Source: Moorena sp. SS36440bin_2 (GTDB taxonomy: Bacteria > Cyanobacteriota > Cyanobacteriia > Cyanobacteriales > Coleofasciculaceae). From it: a stretch of 50,274 bases of DNA. Made by a program: the position numbers and the translations under genes. Of the stretch, positions 43,567-50,274 are shown one piece after another (position 1 is the stretch's first letter; each line of letters begins with the position of its first letter). Below the pieces are notes generated by a model. It saw only the letters and a program-made list of their open reading frames with translations, ran no database searches and was not told the origin of the DNA. The stretch lies in assembly GCA_011524395.1 (NCBI GenBank), contig WTKN01000015.1:1-50274 (forward strand), in the 5' to 3' direction.

Positions 43567-43727
43567 ATTTGGGCTGTAACCGCCAGAGTTTATAGCAAAT
43601 TAATGAAGCAGATCATGTTAAAATTAACATCATGTAACATATAGGCTGTATTCGTTGTTAAGTTAGGGAGTTGAAGACTCCGACACTCAACGTCTGACGG
43701 CAAAATCCTTTCGGAAACTCTGGCCTC

Positions 43728-44396
43728 ATGTTTTCTAAGCAAATCACTGACTCGAAAGTATACGACTGGTTTGAGGAGCGTCTGGAAATTCAGGCACTTT
43801 CCGATGACATCACTTCAAAGTACGTACCTCCCCACGTTAATATTTTTTACTGCCTGGGTGGAATTACTCTAACTTGCTTTGTAATCCAGTTCGCCACTGG
43901 ATTTGCCATGACCTTCTACTACAAGCCGACGGTCGCTGAGGCATTTAGCTCTGTACAGTACATTATGACTGAAGTGAGCTTTGGCTGGCTGATCCGCTCA
44001 GTTCACCGCTGGTCTGCGAGCATGATGGTGCTGATGATGATTCTGCACGTCTTCCGGGTCTATCTGACTGGTGGTTTCAAAAAGCCCCGTGAACTGACCT
44101 GGGTGACAGGAGTAGTTTTAGCAGTAATTACCGTCTCCTTCGGTGTAACTGGCTATTCTTTGCCTTGGGACCAAGTTGGTTATTGGGCGGTCAAGATTGT
44201 ATCTGGCGTTCCTGAAGCTATTCCCGTGGTTGGTTCTTTAATCGTCGAACTGCTGCGTGGTGGTACTAGTGTAGGTCAGGGTACCCTGAGTCGCTACTAC
44301 AGCTTACATACCTTTGTTCTACCTTGGTTTATCGCTGTCTTCATGTTGCTACACTTCCTGATGATTCGCAAACAGGGCATTTCTGGTCCGTTGTAA
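43728..44396 (+). CDS. petB: Cytochrome b6
   Basis: A 222-residue cytochrome b6, core of the b6f complex that oxidises plastoquinol and passes electrons to plastocyanin or cytochrome c6. Four membrane helices with the paired heme-ligand histidines ([10 protein letters not shown] and [18 protein letters not shown] and LLHFLMIR) and the Cys42 that covalently holds heme cn (FYCLGG) are present. The few extra N-terminal residues are usual in cyanobacteria. Followed after 99 bases by petD, forming the petBD operon, and divergent from ctpA. Confidence 0.97.
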   Translation: MFSKQITDSKVYDWFEERLEIQALSDDITSKYVPPHVNIFYCLGGITLTCFVIQFATGFAMTFYYKPTVAEAFSSVQYIMTEVSFGWLIRSVHRWSASMMVLMMILHVFRVYLTGGFKKPRELTWVTGVVLAVITVSFGVTGYSLPWDQVGYWAVKIVSGVPEAIPVVGSLIVELLRGGTSVGQGTLSRYYSLHTFVLPWFIAVFMLLHFLMIRKQGISGPL

Positions 44397-44495
44397 ATCT
44401 GTACTGACTAAAAGTCAGGAAAGTGTTAAAACTAAATGCAAACCTTCCTGCTGCCACCTGCTTACCTTTACTTATTAAGGAGAATAATTTAAGCA

Positions 44496-44978
44496 ATGTC
44501 AGTTCTTAAAAAGCCGGATCTAGACGATCCCATTTTACGTGCCAAACTAGCCAAGGGGATGGGTCATAATTATTATGGCGAGCCAGCTTGGCCTAATGAC
44601 CTCCTCTACGTTTTCCCAGTGGTAATCATGGGTTCCATTGCTCTATGCATTGGTTTAGCTGTGCTTGATCCAGCTCTGATTGGTGAGCCAGCAGATCCCT
44701 TTGCCACACCGTTAGAAATCCTCCCGGAATGGTATCTATATCCTGTTTTCCAAATTTTGCGGATTCTCCCTAATAAACTTTTGGGTATTGCTGCTATGGG
44801 ATCAGTTCCCTTGGGTCTGATGCTGGTTCCCTTCATCGAAGGTGTGAACAAATTCCAGAACCCATTCCGCCGTCCAGTAGCAACTACGGTATTTTTATTT
44901 GGTACCCTAGTCACCATCTGGCTTGGTGTTGGTGCTGCCTTACCCATTGATAAGTCTTTGACTTGGGGTCTGTTTTAA
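44496..44978 (+). CDS. petD: Cytochrome b6f subunit IV
   Basis: A 160-residue three-helix subunit completing the quinol-oxidation site of cytochrome b6f. [20 protein letters not shown] at the N-terminus and the [14 protein letters not shown] motif (PEWY, Qo site) are standard. AAGGAG lies about 14 bases before the ATG. It follows petB and ends at a strong terminator about 100 bases downstream. Confidence 0.97.
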   Translation: MSVLKKPDLDDPILRAKLAKGMGHNYYGEPAWPNDLLYVFPVVIMGSIALCIGLAVLDPALIGEPADPFATPLEILPEWYLYPVFQILRILPNKLLGIAAMGSVPLGLMLVPFIEGVNKFQNPFRRPVATTVFLFGTLVTIWLGVGAALPIDKSLTWGLF

Positions 44979-45292
44979 GATAAGCCTAACCATCAGGCTG
45001 ATCCGACAACTAGAGTTTTAACTAGAGTTTGTGGGATTTCCACTGGTTAGTGATTAGTCCTTTAAAAAAGCTTTTGTCAAAATCCCACGGCTCAAAGTAC
45101 GTGGGATTTTTGTTTGATAATAATTTCAAATAATTTCCTCCGTGCCAAGTATCGTAACCCTGTCTTTGTTCGCGCAGCGTCGGGCTTTGCCCGAATGGCT
45201 ACAAGTGCTCCCTTGTTTTTCCCTAATATCCCTAATGCTTTTAGAAATACTTCGAGGCTAAGATAGGTGAATCGAATTCAAAACTAACGAAT
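44979..45292. other. petD to GT4 spacer
   Basis: It holds the petBD terminator and, at about 45168-45200, a TTCGCGCAGCGTCGGGC repeat copy of the GCGTTCGCG family with GGGCTTTGCCC inside. No additional gene. Confidence 0.75.
45079..45111 (+). terminator. Intrinsic terminator of petBD
   Basis: The perfect 11-base stem AAAATCCCACG (45079-45089) and CGTGGGATTTT (45100-45110) with a ten-base loop is followed by TTGTTT. It is the clearest rho-independent terminator in the window. Confidence 0.85.
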
Positions 45293-46438
45293 TTGAGCGA
45301 TACACAGAAAACCGCATCTAACTACGTATTCATTTTCCTAGAGATTTTTGAGTGTGAAGGGGGCATCCAATCCTACGTCAAAGATATTTTCGAGGCATAT
45401 TTGTCTGTTGCTGCTAAGTCTGTTACCAGTTCTAGCGCTGAAGTATTTTTGCTGCGGGATCGTCTAGGTTGTGACAATCCCTTTGATGTCTACCCACTCA
45501 GATTTCATTACCTGAAAACCAAGCCTCCTGTGCTAGGGCGTGTTCGCTTAACACTAGCACTAGGTTTTTATTTATGGCAAAAACGTCCCAAGCACGTTTT
45601 CTGCGGTCATATCAAACTGGCTCCTCTGACTCAGCTGTTGTGCAATAGTCTAGGGATTCCCTATACAGTTTTGACCTATGGCAAAGAGGTTTGGAAACCT
45701 TTACCCCTAAAAGAACGTAATGCCCTAGAGCGGGCAGCAGCAATTTGGACTATTAGTCGTTACAGTCGCGATCGCGCTTGTGCTGCCAATAAGCTAAATC
45801 CTGAAAAGGTAAAGATGTTGCCTTGTGCTGTTGATGGGAATAATTTTACTCCTGGTCCGAAATCACCAGCCTTAATTGAAAAGTATGGTCTGGCTGGTGC
45901 TAAGGTGCTGATGACCGTTGCCCGTCTGTGGTCTGGGGATATTTATAAAGGAGTAGATGTTACCATTCAAGCACTGCCTGCGATCGCAAAAATCTTTCCA
46001 GAGGTTAAATATCTAGTTATTGGTCGTGGTGATGATCAACCGAGACTGGCACAGCTAGCGAAAGATTTGGGTGTTGGGGATCGGGTAGTCTTTGCTGGTT
46101 TTGTCCCTACACCAGAATTAGTGGAACACTACCGAGTAGCTGATGCCTACGTCATGCCCTCCCAAGAAGGCTTTGGTATTGTATACCTAGAGGCCATGGC
46201 TTGTGGTAAACCTGTCCTGTCTGGGGATTCTGATGGTTCTGCTGATCCGTTGCAAGATGGTCAGCTTGGTTGGCAAGTTCCCTATCGAGACCCCGATGCA
46301 GTGGCTACAGCTTGTATTGAAATTCTCAAGGGAGAGGATCAGCGCTGTGATGGTCAGTGGTTACGAGAACAATCCCTAGGGTTATTTAGTAAAGAGGCTC
46401 TGACAAAGCAGTTAAAAGAATTACTTGATTTTGCGTAA
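45293..46438 (+). CDS. Family GT4 glycosyltransferase
   Basis: A 381-residue GT-B glycosyltransferase of family GT4. The N-terminal half contains the acceptor-side EGGIQSYV glycine motif; the C-terminal half has VARLWSGDIYKG, LVIGRGDDQPRL and the EX7E nucleotide-sugar motif EGFGIVYLEAMACGKPV. A role in surface polysaccharide or glycolipid synthesis is likely; donor and acceptor cannot be told. The start is TTG at 45293, because an in-frame stop precedes it in the alternative GTG frame and the first in-frame ATG is far inside. No operon partner is close. Confidence 0.85.
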   Translation: MSDTQKTASNYVFIFLEIFECEGGIQSYVKDIFEAYLSVAAKSVTSSSAEVFLLRDRLGCDNPFDVYPLRFHYLKTKPPVLGRVRLTLALGFYLWQKRPKHVFCGHIKLAPLTQLLCNSLGIPYTVLTYGKEVWKPLPLKERNALERAAAIWTISRYSRDRACAANKLNPEKVKMLPCAVDGNNFTPGPKSPALIEKYGLAGAKVLMTVARLWSGDIYKGVDVTIQALPAIAKIFPEVKYLVIGRGDDQPRLAQLAKDLGVGDRVVFAGFVPTPELVEHYRVADAYVMPSQEGFGIVYLEAMACGKPVLSGDSDGSADPLQDGQLGWQVPYRDPDAVATACIEILKGEDQRCDGQWLREQSLGLFSKEALTKQLKELLDFA

Positions 46439-46652
46439 ACATTGTTCTGATTCCCGTACATCCCCATCCTTGTTAGTAATAAAGCCAGAATCAAGCCTGG
46501 GAATAGGGAAAGCTTGGTTTATGGGTTTTCAGCTTTGGCTCAGAAGCCCCTCGTGGAGCATAAGCAGCGAGGGGGAGTTGCCCTTCAAGTTAAAGCGAAT
46601 CTGAATTAGGATATAACTACCCCATGATATTTGTTATTTTTAAAAGAAAACA
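46439..46652. other. Spacer with CCCCTCG hairpin
   Basis: CCCCTCG and CGAGGGG pair around a 14-base loop at about 46551-46578, downstream of the GT4 gene. No T-run follows. It resembles the dispersed hairpin at 22983-23010. Confidence 0.55.
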
Positions 46653-47033
46653 GTGAATCAGAATACCCCGAGACAGTTTCAGTTCAACCTGTCAGGTATG
46701 GGCTGTTGGCTAGCGTTCTTCTTAACTTGTTTCTTGCTAGGCACAGTTGGCTTGGGATGGGTAGTCAATGGTTTTTTGATTTTGATTGCTTTTTTAATCA
46801 TCTCACCAGTGATTGCCTGGTTCGGATTTCGCTGGTGGCTCAGACGTAATCTAGTGGAAGATCAATGTCCAGTCTGTGCCCATCAGTTCACTGGGTTTAA
46901 TAATACCCAGTGTCAGTGCCCCAGTTGCGGGGAAGTTTTGAAGATAGAACAGGGTCGTTTTAACCGCTTAACAGCTCCAGGCACCATTGATGTGGAAGCG
47001 GTTGAGGTATCGGTTAAGCAGATTGAAGATTAG
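46653..47033 (+). CDS. Small zinc-ribbon membrane protein
   Basis: A 126-residue protein with two hydrophobic segments (about residues 15-60, GCWLAFFLTCFLLGTVGLGW and an ILIAFLIIS stretch) and a cytosolic zinc ribbon with CPVC (about 74-77) and CPSC (about 89-92). It looks like a conserved cyanobacterial hypothetical protein that I cannot name. The start is GTG at 46653, which leaves a short polar N-terminus before the first helix. Confidence 0.65.
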   Translation: MNQNTPRQFQFNLSGMGCWLAFFLTCFLLGTVGLGWVVNGFLILIAFLIISPVIAWFGFRWWLRRNLVEDQCPVCAHQFTGFNNTQCQCPSCGEVLKIEQGRFNRLTAPGTIDVEAVEVSVKQIED

Positions 47034-47133
47034 AGTTATGGATTAATAACCCATAGACTTCGCTGCAGTTGTCAGGCAAAAGGCTTGCATACAATAATTT
47101 TGAGTGTTGAACTTTTAGTTCTGCACGCTGGTA

Positions 47134-47565
47134 TTAGGGAGTCTTCGTGATCGATAAGGTATAAGGATGCTGTTCACCATTGCGATCGCCAACGTAGAAT
47201 GAGTAGCTGCCTTGCTCCCAATACCCGATTTTAACAATATTCCCCCCAGATAAATTATCGGCCTGTGTACATGAGGTACCATTTGGCTCCTGAATCAATA
47301 GAGTGGGCTGGCCTTGGCTTTCTAGGTTGAAGCGCAAGTAGGTAAAATCTTGATTCAAATTAATCACATGATTGGGCTGGGTACTAACCATACCGCATTG
47401 GCTCTTATTTGATCCTCCAGAGTTTCCAGTCACTACGATGGGATCAGGCTGGAATCCAGGCTGAAGGTTGATGGTTTCGGCGTTGGCGACACCAGCGCTA
47501 CTTAAGCTTACACCTAGGGTGATTGGAACAATCATCCACTGTGGGAATAGTTTAGTCATTGTCAT
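47134..47565 (-). CDS. Small secreted beta-rich protein of unknown function
   Basis: A 143-residue protein with a signal peptide (MIVPITLGVSLSSAGVANA). The mature part is predicted beta-rich with two cysteines (SQCGMV and TSCTQ) and LESQGQPTLLIQEPNG and GSYSFYVGDRNG segments, which resemble the PPC-like domain pattern seen at the end of the larger kinase ectodomain. Periplasmic or extracellular. GGGGC just before the ATG at 47563-47565 supports that start. Function unknown. Confidence 0.65.
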   Translation of the reverse strand: MTMTKLFPQWMIVPITLGVSLSSAGVANAETINLQPGFQPDPIVVTGNSGGSNKSQCGMVSTQPNHVINLNQDFTYLRFNLESQGQPTLLIQEPNGTSCTQADNLSGGNIVKIGYWEQGSYSFYVGDRNGEQHPYTLSITKTP

Positions 47566-47935
47566 GCCCCAAAATGTTTTGGTCTCTTACTAATACACTT
47601 GTTCTAGATTACTTGACTATCTCGACCAAGAATTTGTTTCGCTTTACAATCGCTAAATCACTCCCTATTCTCTACTCCCATTAACCCCAAGGGCAGGGTA
47701 CATCACCCAATTTAAAACTGCTATATAATAATGAGGCTGATTTCATAGCAGTTCAGTGTTATTGCCGATATTCAACTGGTTAAGTCTAGACATAGTTAAA
47801 CATAGTCATCAGGTGTTTGCCCCAAAAACGGTATCAACCAAAATCTGCTATAATCTCGGAGAATTTGCTTACTGATCCTTGAAATCAGTGCTTAAAGTAA
47901 TTAAAAAGCAATAAATCGCAGCCTGGTAATTAAAT
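47566..47935. other. Divergent gene-free region with repeat end
   Basis: It contains a fragment related to the MITE-like right end (47705-47727), and a nine-base perfect inverted repeat AACTGCTAT (47716-47724) with ATAGCAGTT (47745-47753). It should contain the promoters of the secreted gene and of the RDD-pentapeptide gene. No other gene. Confidence 0.65.
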
Positions 47936-50206
47936 ATGGCTAGCCCCACTCTAAAAACAGGTCAACACCGAGAAGGTAGCTGGTATTTTCCGCTGCGACT
48001 GAACTTGGTACTGCCACTGGTGACTAGGCGTTGCGTGGCAGCGCTTTTGGAAGTCTCGCTGGTAACTACCAGTGCGCTGCTCCCTTATGGGATTGGTTTG
48101 TATGCAGAAAAATACTCGAAGGCAGAACCAGTTCCCCTTAACCCAGTGTTGGGGGCAACCCAGAATGCGATCGCCAAAACTCTAGCTTACCCCCGGCTAC
48201 AACTAACCAAGCGCGTCACTCCCCTGACCAATTTATTTTGGTGCGCTTCCTTAGTGATGCCAGTAGCAGTAACCCTATGGCAACTTTATCTGCTAGGAAA
48301 AACTGGTCAAACTACTCCCAAAGGTTGGTTTGGAGTGCGAGTGGTTACCACCTCGGGTAAATCCCCTGGTTTGATGGGTGCGGTGTGGCGTGAGGCAGTG
48401 GGACGCTGGGGATTACCACTGGGAAGTGCTTATTTACTCTGGCGCTACACTGGAGCGTTTCCTGACTTGGTGATTTTGTTGGGATTGGCAGGATTGATGC
48501 TATTGGCAGAGAGTTTTAGTTCTGTATTAAATCCTCAACATCGCAGCCTCCACGACTACATAGCCGGAACTTATGTCTCGGATTCCTCTCGGTTGCTCTT
48601 GCCGTACTGGTCAAGTTTTGAATCCTTCCCCTCACCAGAGTATGAAGACGTTGAGCTAGAGGAGGACACTGATGAACAATGGTATCAAGAGTATGAAGAG
48701 GTTGAGCTAGAGGAGGACACTGATGGGCAATGGTCTAATCACCAGGAAGCTACCTCGGATTACCGTAGCGCAACAGTTAATACCATTACCCTGATATCAT
48801 TATCTCAACAGCACTCCCTCAATCTTTGGTTGTGGATGCGCCGACATCCCGGTCTTACTCTGGTAATTGTTACCTTTGGCGGAATGGGGTCTGTACTGGG
48901 CACGTTTGTGGGAACCCAAATCTATATTCAAAGTCAGGCCAATTGGCGAGCGTTCAATCAGCAGAAGAATCAGGTCTTTCTGACCTTAGTGAAACAATTA
49001 AGCTCCACTGAGAGCACGGCTCAAGAAGAACGTTTGGGATCAATTCTGGCTCTAGGTAGGATAGACGACCATCGTGCTGTACCGTTTCTGGTGGATTTGC
49101 TGGGTCAGGAAAACACCCCTAGCTTGATTGATACCCTCCAACAAACCTTGGTCAGTAAAGGTGTTCAACCGCTTCCCCATCTACGACTATTGAATCAATC
49201 CTTGGCAAACGACCAGAAAACCCTAACCAGGGAAGGTCAAGCTGAGGTTGGGGGAGTGCTAGCGGTGCGGCACCGAGCAACTAAGCAAGCTATCTCGAAA
49301 ATTCTGACTATCTACGACGGTCAAGTACACAATGCTAACCTGAGCAATATTAACCTCAGTAAGGTTAATCAAGGTTATGGCTATTTTAATCCAATTCTGA
49401 ACAACCTGAATTTGTCGGGCATTAATTTCCGCTACGCTGATTTGTCCGGGGCTAATTTGGAGGGTAGTCGCTTTTATGGTCCTGGTGAGGATGAACATTA
49501 TGGCACTTTTGATGATTGGGTCAGTGACTTCAGTGGAGCTGATCTCAGGGCAGTTAACCTAACTGGTGCGATTCTCGATAATGTCCTGATGAATCGCACT
49601 AATTTAATCGGGGCAACCCTCAACCGAGCCAGGTTTTATAACGGCAGCCTAATTGGTGCTAATCTCAGCAGTGCCCAGCTGATTAATGCTGATTTCCGTA
49701 GAGCTATTTTAGAAAATGCTAGCCTGACAGGAGCTAATTTGGGGGAAGCAAAATTCAGTCTCTCTAGTCTTCATGGTGCTCGTTTGGGCAAAGTTAGTGC
49801 TGTGGGGAGTGATTTCTCTTTTGCTGATTTAAGTCAATCAAGCTGGCAAAAAGCAAATCTTTCTAGGGCAAATTTGAGTAATGCTAATCTCAAAAATGTT
49901 GATTTTAATTCAACCCAATTGGTAGGGGCTAATTTACGCAATGCTAAGCTGTTTAATGCTAAGCTACGTTACGCTAATCTAAGTGCTGCGGATTTGCGAG
50001 GGGCTAATTTAGCTGGAGCAGATTTTAAGGGAGTTACCTTTGCTATGGCTAAACAAACTAAGGCTAATCAATTTATTACTTTGCCTCCACCTAAATCGAA
50101 TTTAGCCCGGATCAAGGGGGTTGATTTTGCCCATGTTAAAAATTTAGATGAGCAGCAACTTCGATATATTTGTACCTATGGTGGACTTCATCCTAGATGT
50201 TTGTAA
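47936..50206 (+). CDS. RDD-domain membrane protein with C-terminal pentapeptide repeats
   Basis: A 756-residue protein. An RDD-like membrane domain (about 20-215, with RCVAALLEVSLVTTS, TTPKGWFGVRVV and NPQHRSLHDYIAGTYV) is followed by an acidic linker with a duplicated 17-residue unit (about 235-266). Another membrane segment lies at about 302-330, then a HEAT-like stretch (about 345-400, ILALGRIDDHRAVPFLVDLL), and from about 466 to 725 a long pentapeptide array (ANLSRANLSNANLKNVDFNS). The array probably faces the cytosol or periplasm as a rigid beta helix tethered by the membrane domains. Function unknown; the combination is known in cyanobacteria as large hypothetical proteins. Confidence 0.85.
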   Translation: MASPTLKTGQHREGSWYFPLRLNLVLPLVTRRCVAALLEVSLVTTSALLPYGIGLYAEKYSKAEPVPLNPVLGATQNAIAKTLAYPRLQLTKRVTPLTNLFWCASLVMPVAVTLWQLYLLGKTGQTTPKGWFGVRVVTTSGKSPGLMGAVWREAVGRWGLPLGSAYLLWRYTGAFPDLVILLGLAGLMLLAESFSSVLNPQHRSLHDYIAGTYVSDSSRLLLPYWSSFESFPSPEYEDVELEEDTDEQWYQEYEEVELEEDTDGQWSNHQEATSDYRSATVNTITLISLSQQHSLNLWLWMRRHPGLTLVIVTFGGMGSVLGTFVGTQIYIQSQANWRAFNQQKNQVFLTLVKQLSSTESTAQEERLGSILALGRIDDHRAVPFLVDLLGQENTPSLIDTLQQTLVSKGVQPLPHLRLLNQSLANDQKTLTREGQAEVGGVLAVRHRATKQAISKILTIYDGQVHNANLSNINLSKVNQGYGYFNPILNNLNLSGINFRYADLSGANLEGSRFYGPGEDEHYGTFDDWVSDFSGADLRAVNLTGAILDNVLMNRTNLIGATLNRARFYNGSLIGANLSSAQLINADFRRAILENASLTGANLGEAKFSLSSLHGARLGKVSAVGSDFSFADLSQSSWQKANLSRANLSNANLKNVDFNSTQLVGANLRNAKLFNAKLRYANLSAADLRGANLAGADFKGVTFAMAKQTKANQFITLPPPKSNLARIKGVDFAHVKNLDEQQLRYICTYGGLHPRCL
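48638..48733. repeat. 51-bp in-frame tandem duplication in the RDD-pentapeptide gene
   Basis: Units at 48638-48688 and 48689-48733 are nearly identical, each encoding EYEDVELEEDTDEQW or its close variant. The second lacks the final two codons. Confidence 0.9.
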
Positions 50207-50218
50207 CTCTATCTTAGA

Positions 50219-50274
50219 TTAGGGAGTAGGGAGTAGGGAATCGGGAATCGGGAATCGGGAATCGGGAATCGGGA
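50219..50274. repeat. GGGAATC heptamer array at the right edge
   Basis: GGGAGTA twice, then GGGAATC repeated to the end of the window. It is the reverse complement of the ATTCCCG array at bases 1-61 and continues past the window. Confidence 0.9.

Noticed and set aside
1-50274. CRISPR array
   Set aside because: All tandem arrays have 7-, 15-, 16- or 24-base units without unique spacers, and no cas genes are present.

Overview
The window is chromosomal DNA of an oxygenic cyanobacterium. Evidence is petB and petD (cytochrome b6f), psaE (photosystem I), ndhO (NDH-1), ctpA (D1 maturation), a DUF4327-like and a Trp-rich TIGR02450-like small protein, and recurrent HIP1 octamers GCGATCGC (for example at 2604, 8814 and 22491). 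The intergenic DNA is full of short tandem arrays (GGGAATC, GTTCCCT, TTGCCTC, CTATTAC types) and palindromic GCGTTCGCGTAGCG-type repeats. That style fits a large-genome filamentous marine genus such as Moorena, but the genus is an inference.

Layout. 0-3 kb: a DUF2064 glycosyltransferase-like gene and two head-to-head ParA-type ATPases between repeat arrays. 3-5 kb: a TspO/MBR membrane protein and a secreted pentapeptide-repeat protein. 5-9 kb: a zinc-ribbon PP2C phosphatase followed by an FHA-Hanks kinase. 9-13 kb: DUF4327, an S9 peptidase, a rhomboid and a Trp-rich protein. 13-21 kb: a signalling island with a coiled-coil protein, a membrane protein combining a longin/roadblock-like cytosolic domain with a periplasmic OmpA domain, a Ras-like GTPase, and two convergent paralogous membrane kinases. 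21-29 kb: housekeeping genes mdh, ndhO, mutM, psaE, nagA, purE, cysC and sat. 29-35 kb: a Tat-type caspase homologue lacking both catalytic residues, a Uma2 protein, a CRP-AAA-polyferredoxin fusion, and tRNA-Arg(CCG). 35-42 kb: an EnvC/M23 protein, small hypotheticals, trmFO, a site-2 protease and a degenerate MBL protein. 42-45 kb: ctpA divergent from petB-petD, which ends in a clear terminator. 45-50 kb: a GT4 glycosyltransferase, a zinc-ribbon membrane protein, a small secreted protein and an RDD-pentapeptide protein.

How they work together. cysC and sat are consecutive steps of sulfate activation; petB, petD, psaE, ndhO and ctpA serve photosynthetic electron transport. The 5-21 kb stretch concentrates Ser/Thr phosphorylation genes (one PP2C, three kinases) and a GTPase with a possible membrane partner. 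The best candidates for something undescribed are the OmpA/roadblock-like/GTPase module, the CRP-AAA-polyferredoxin fusion, and a family of short MITE-like elements that enclose the tandem arrays. No CRISPR array, prophage or complete insertion sequence was seen.
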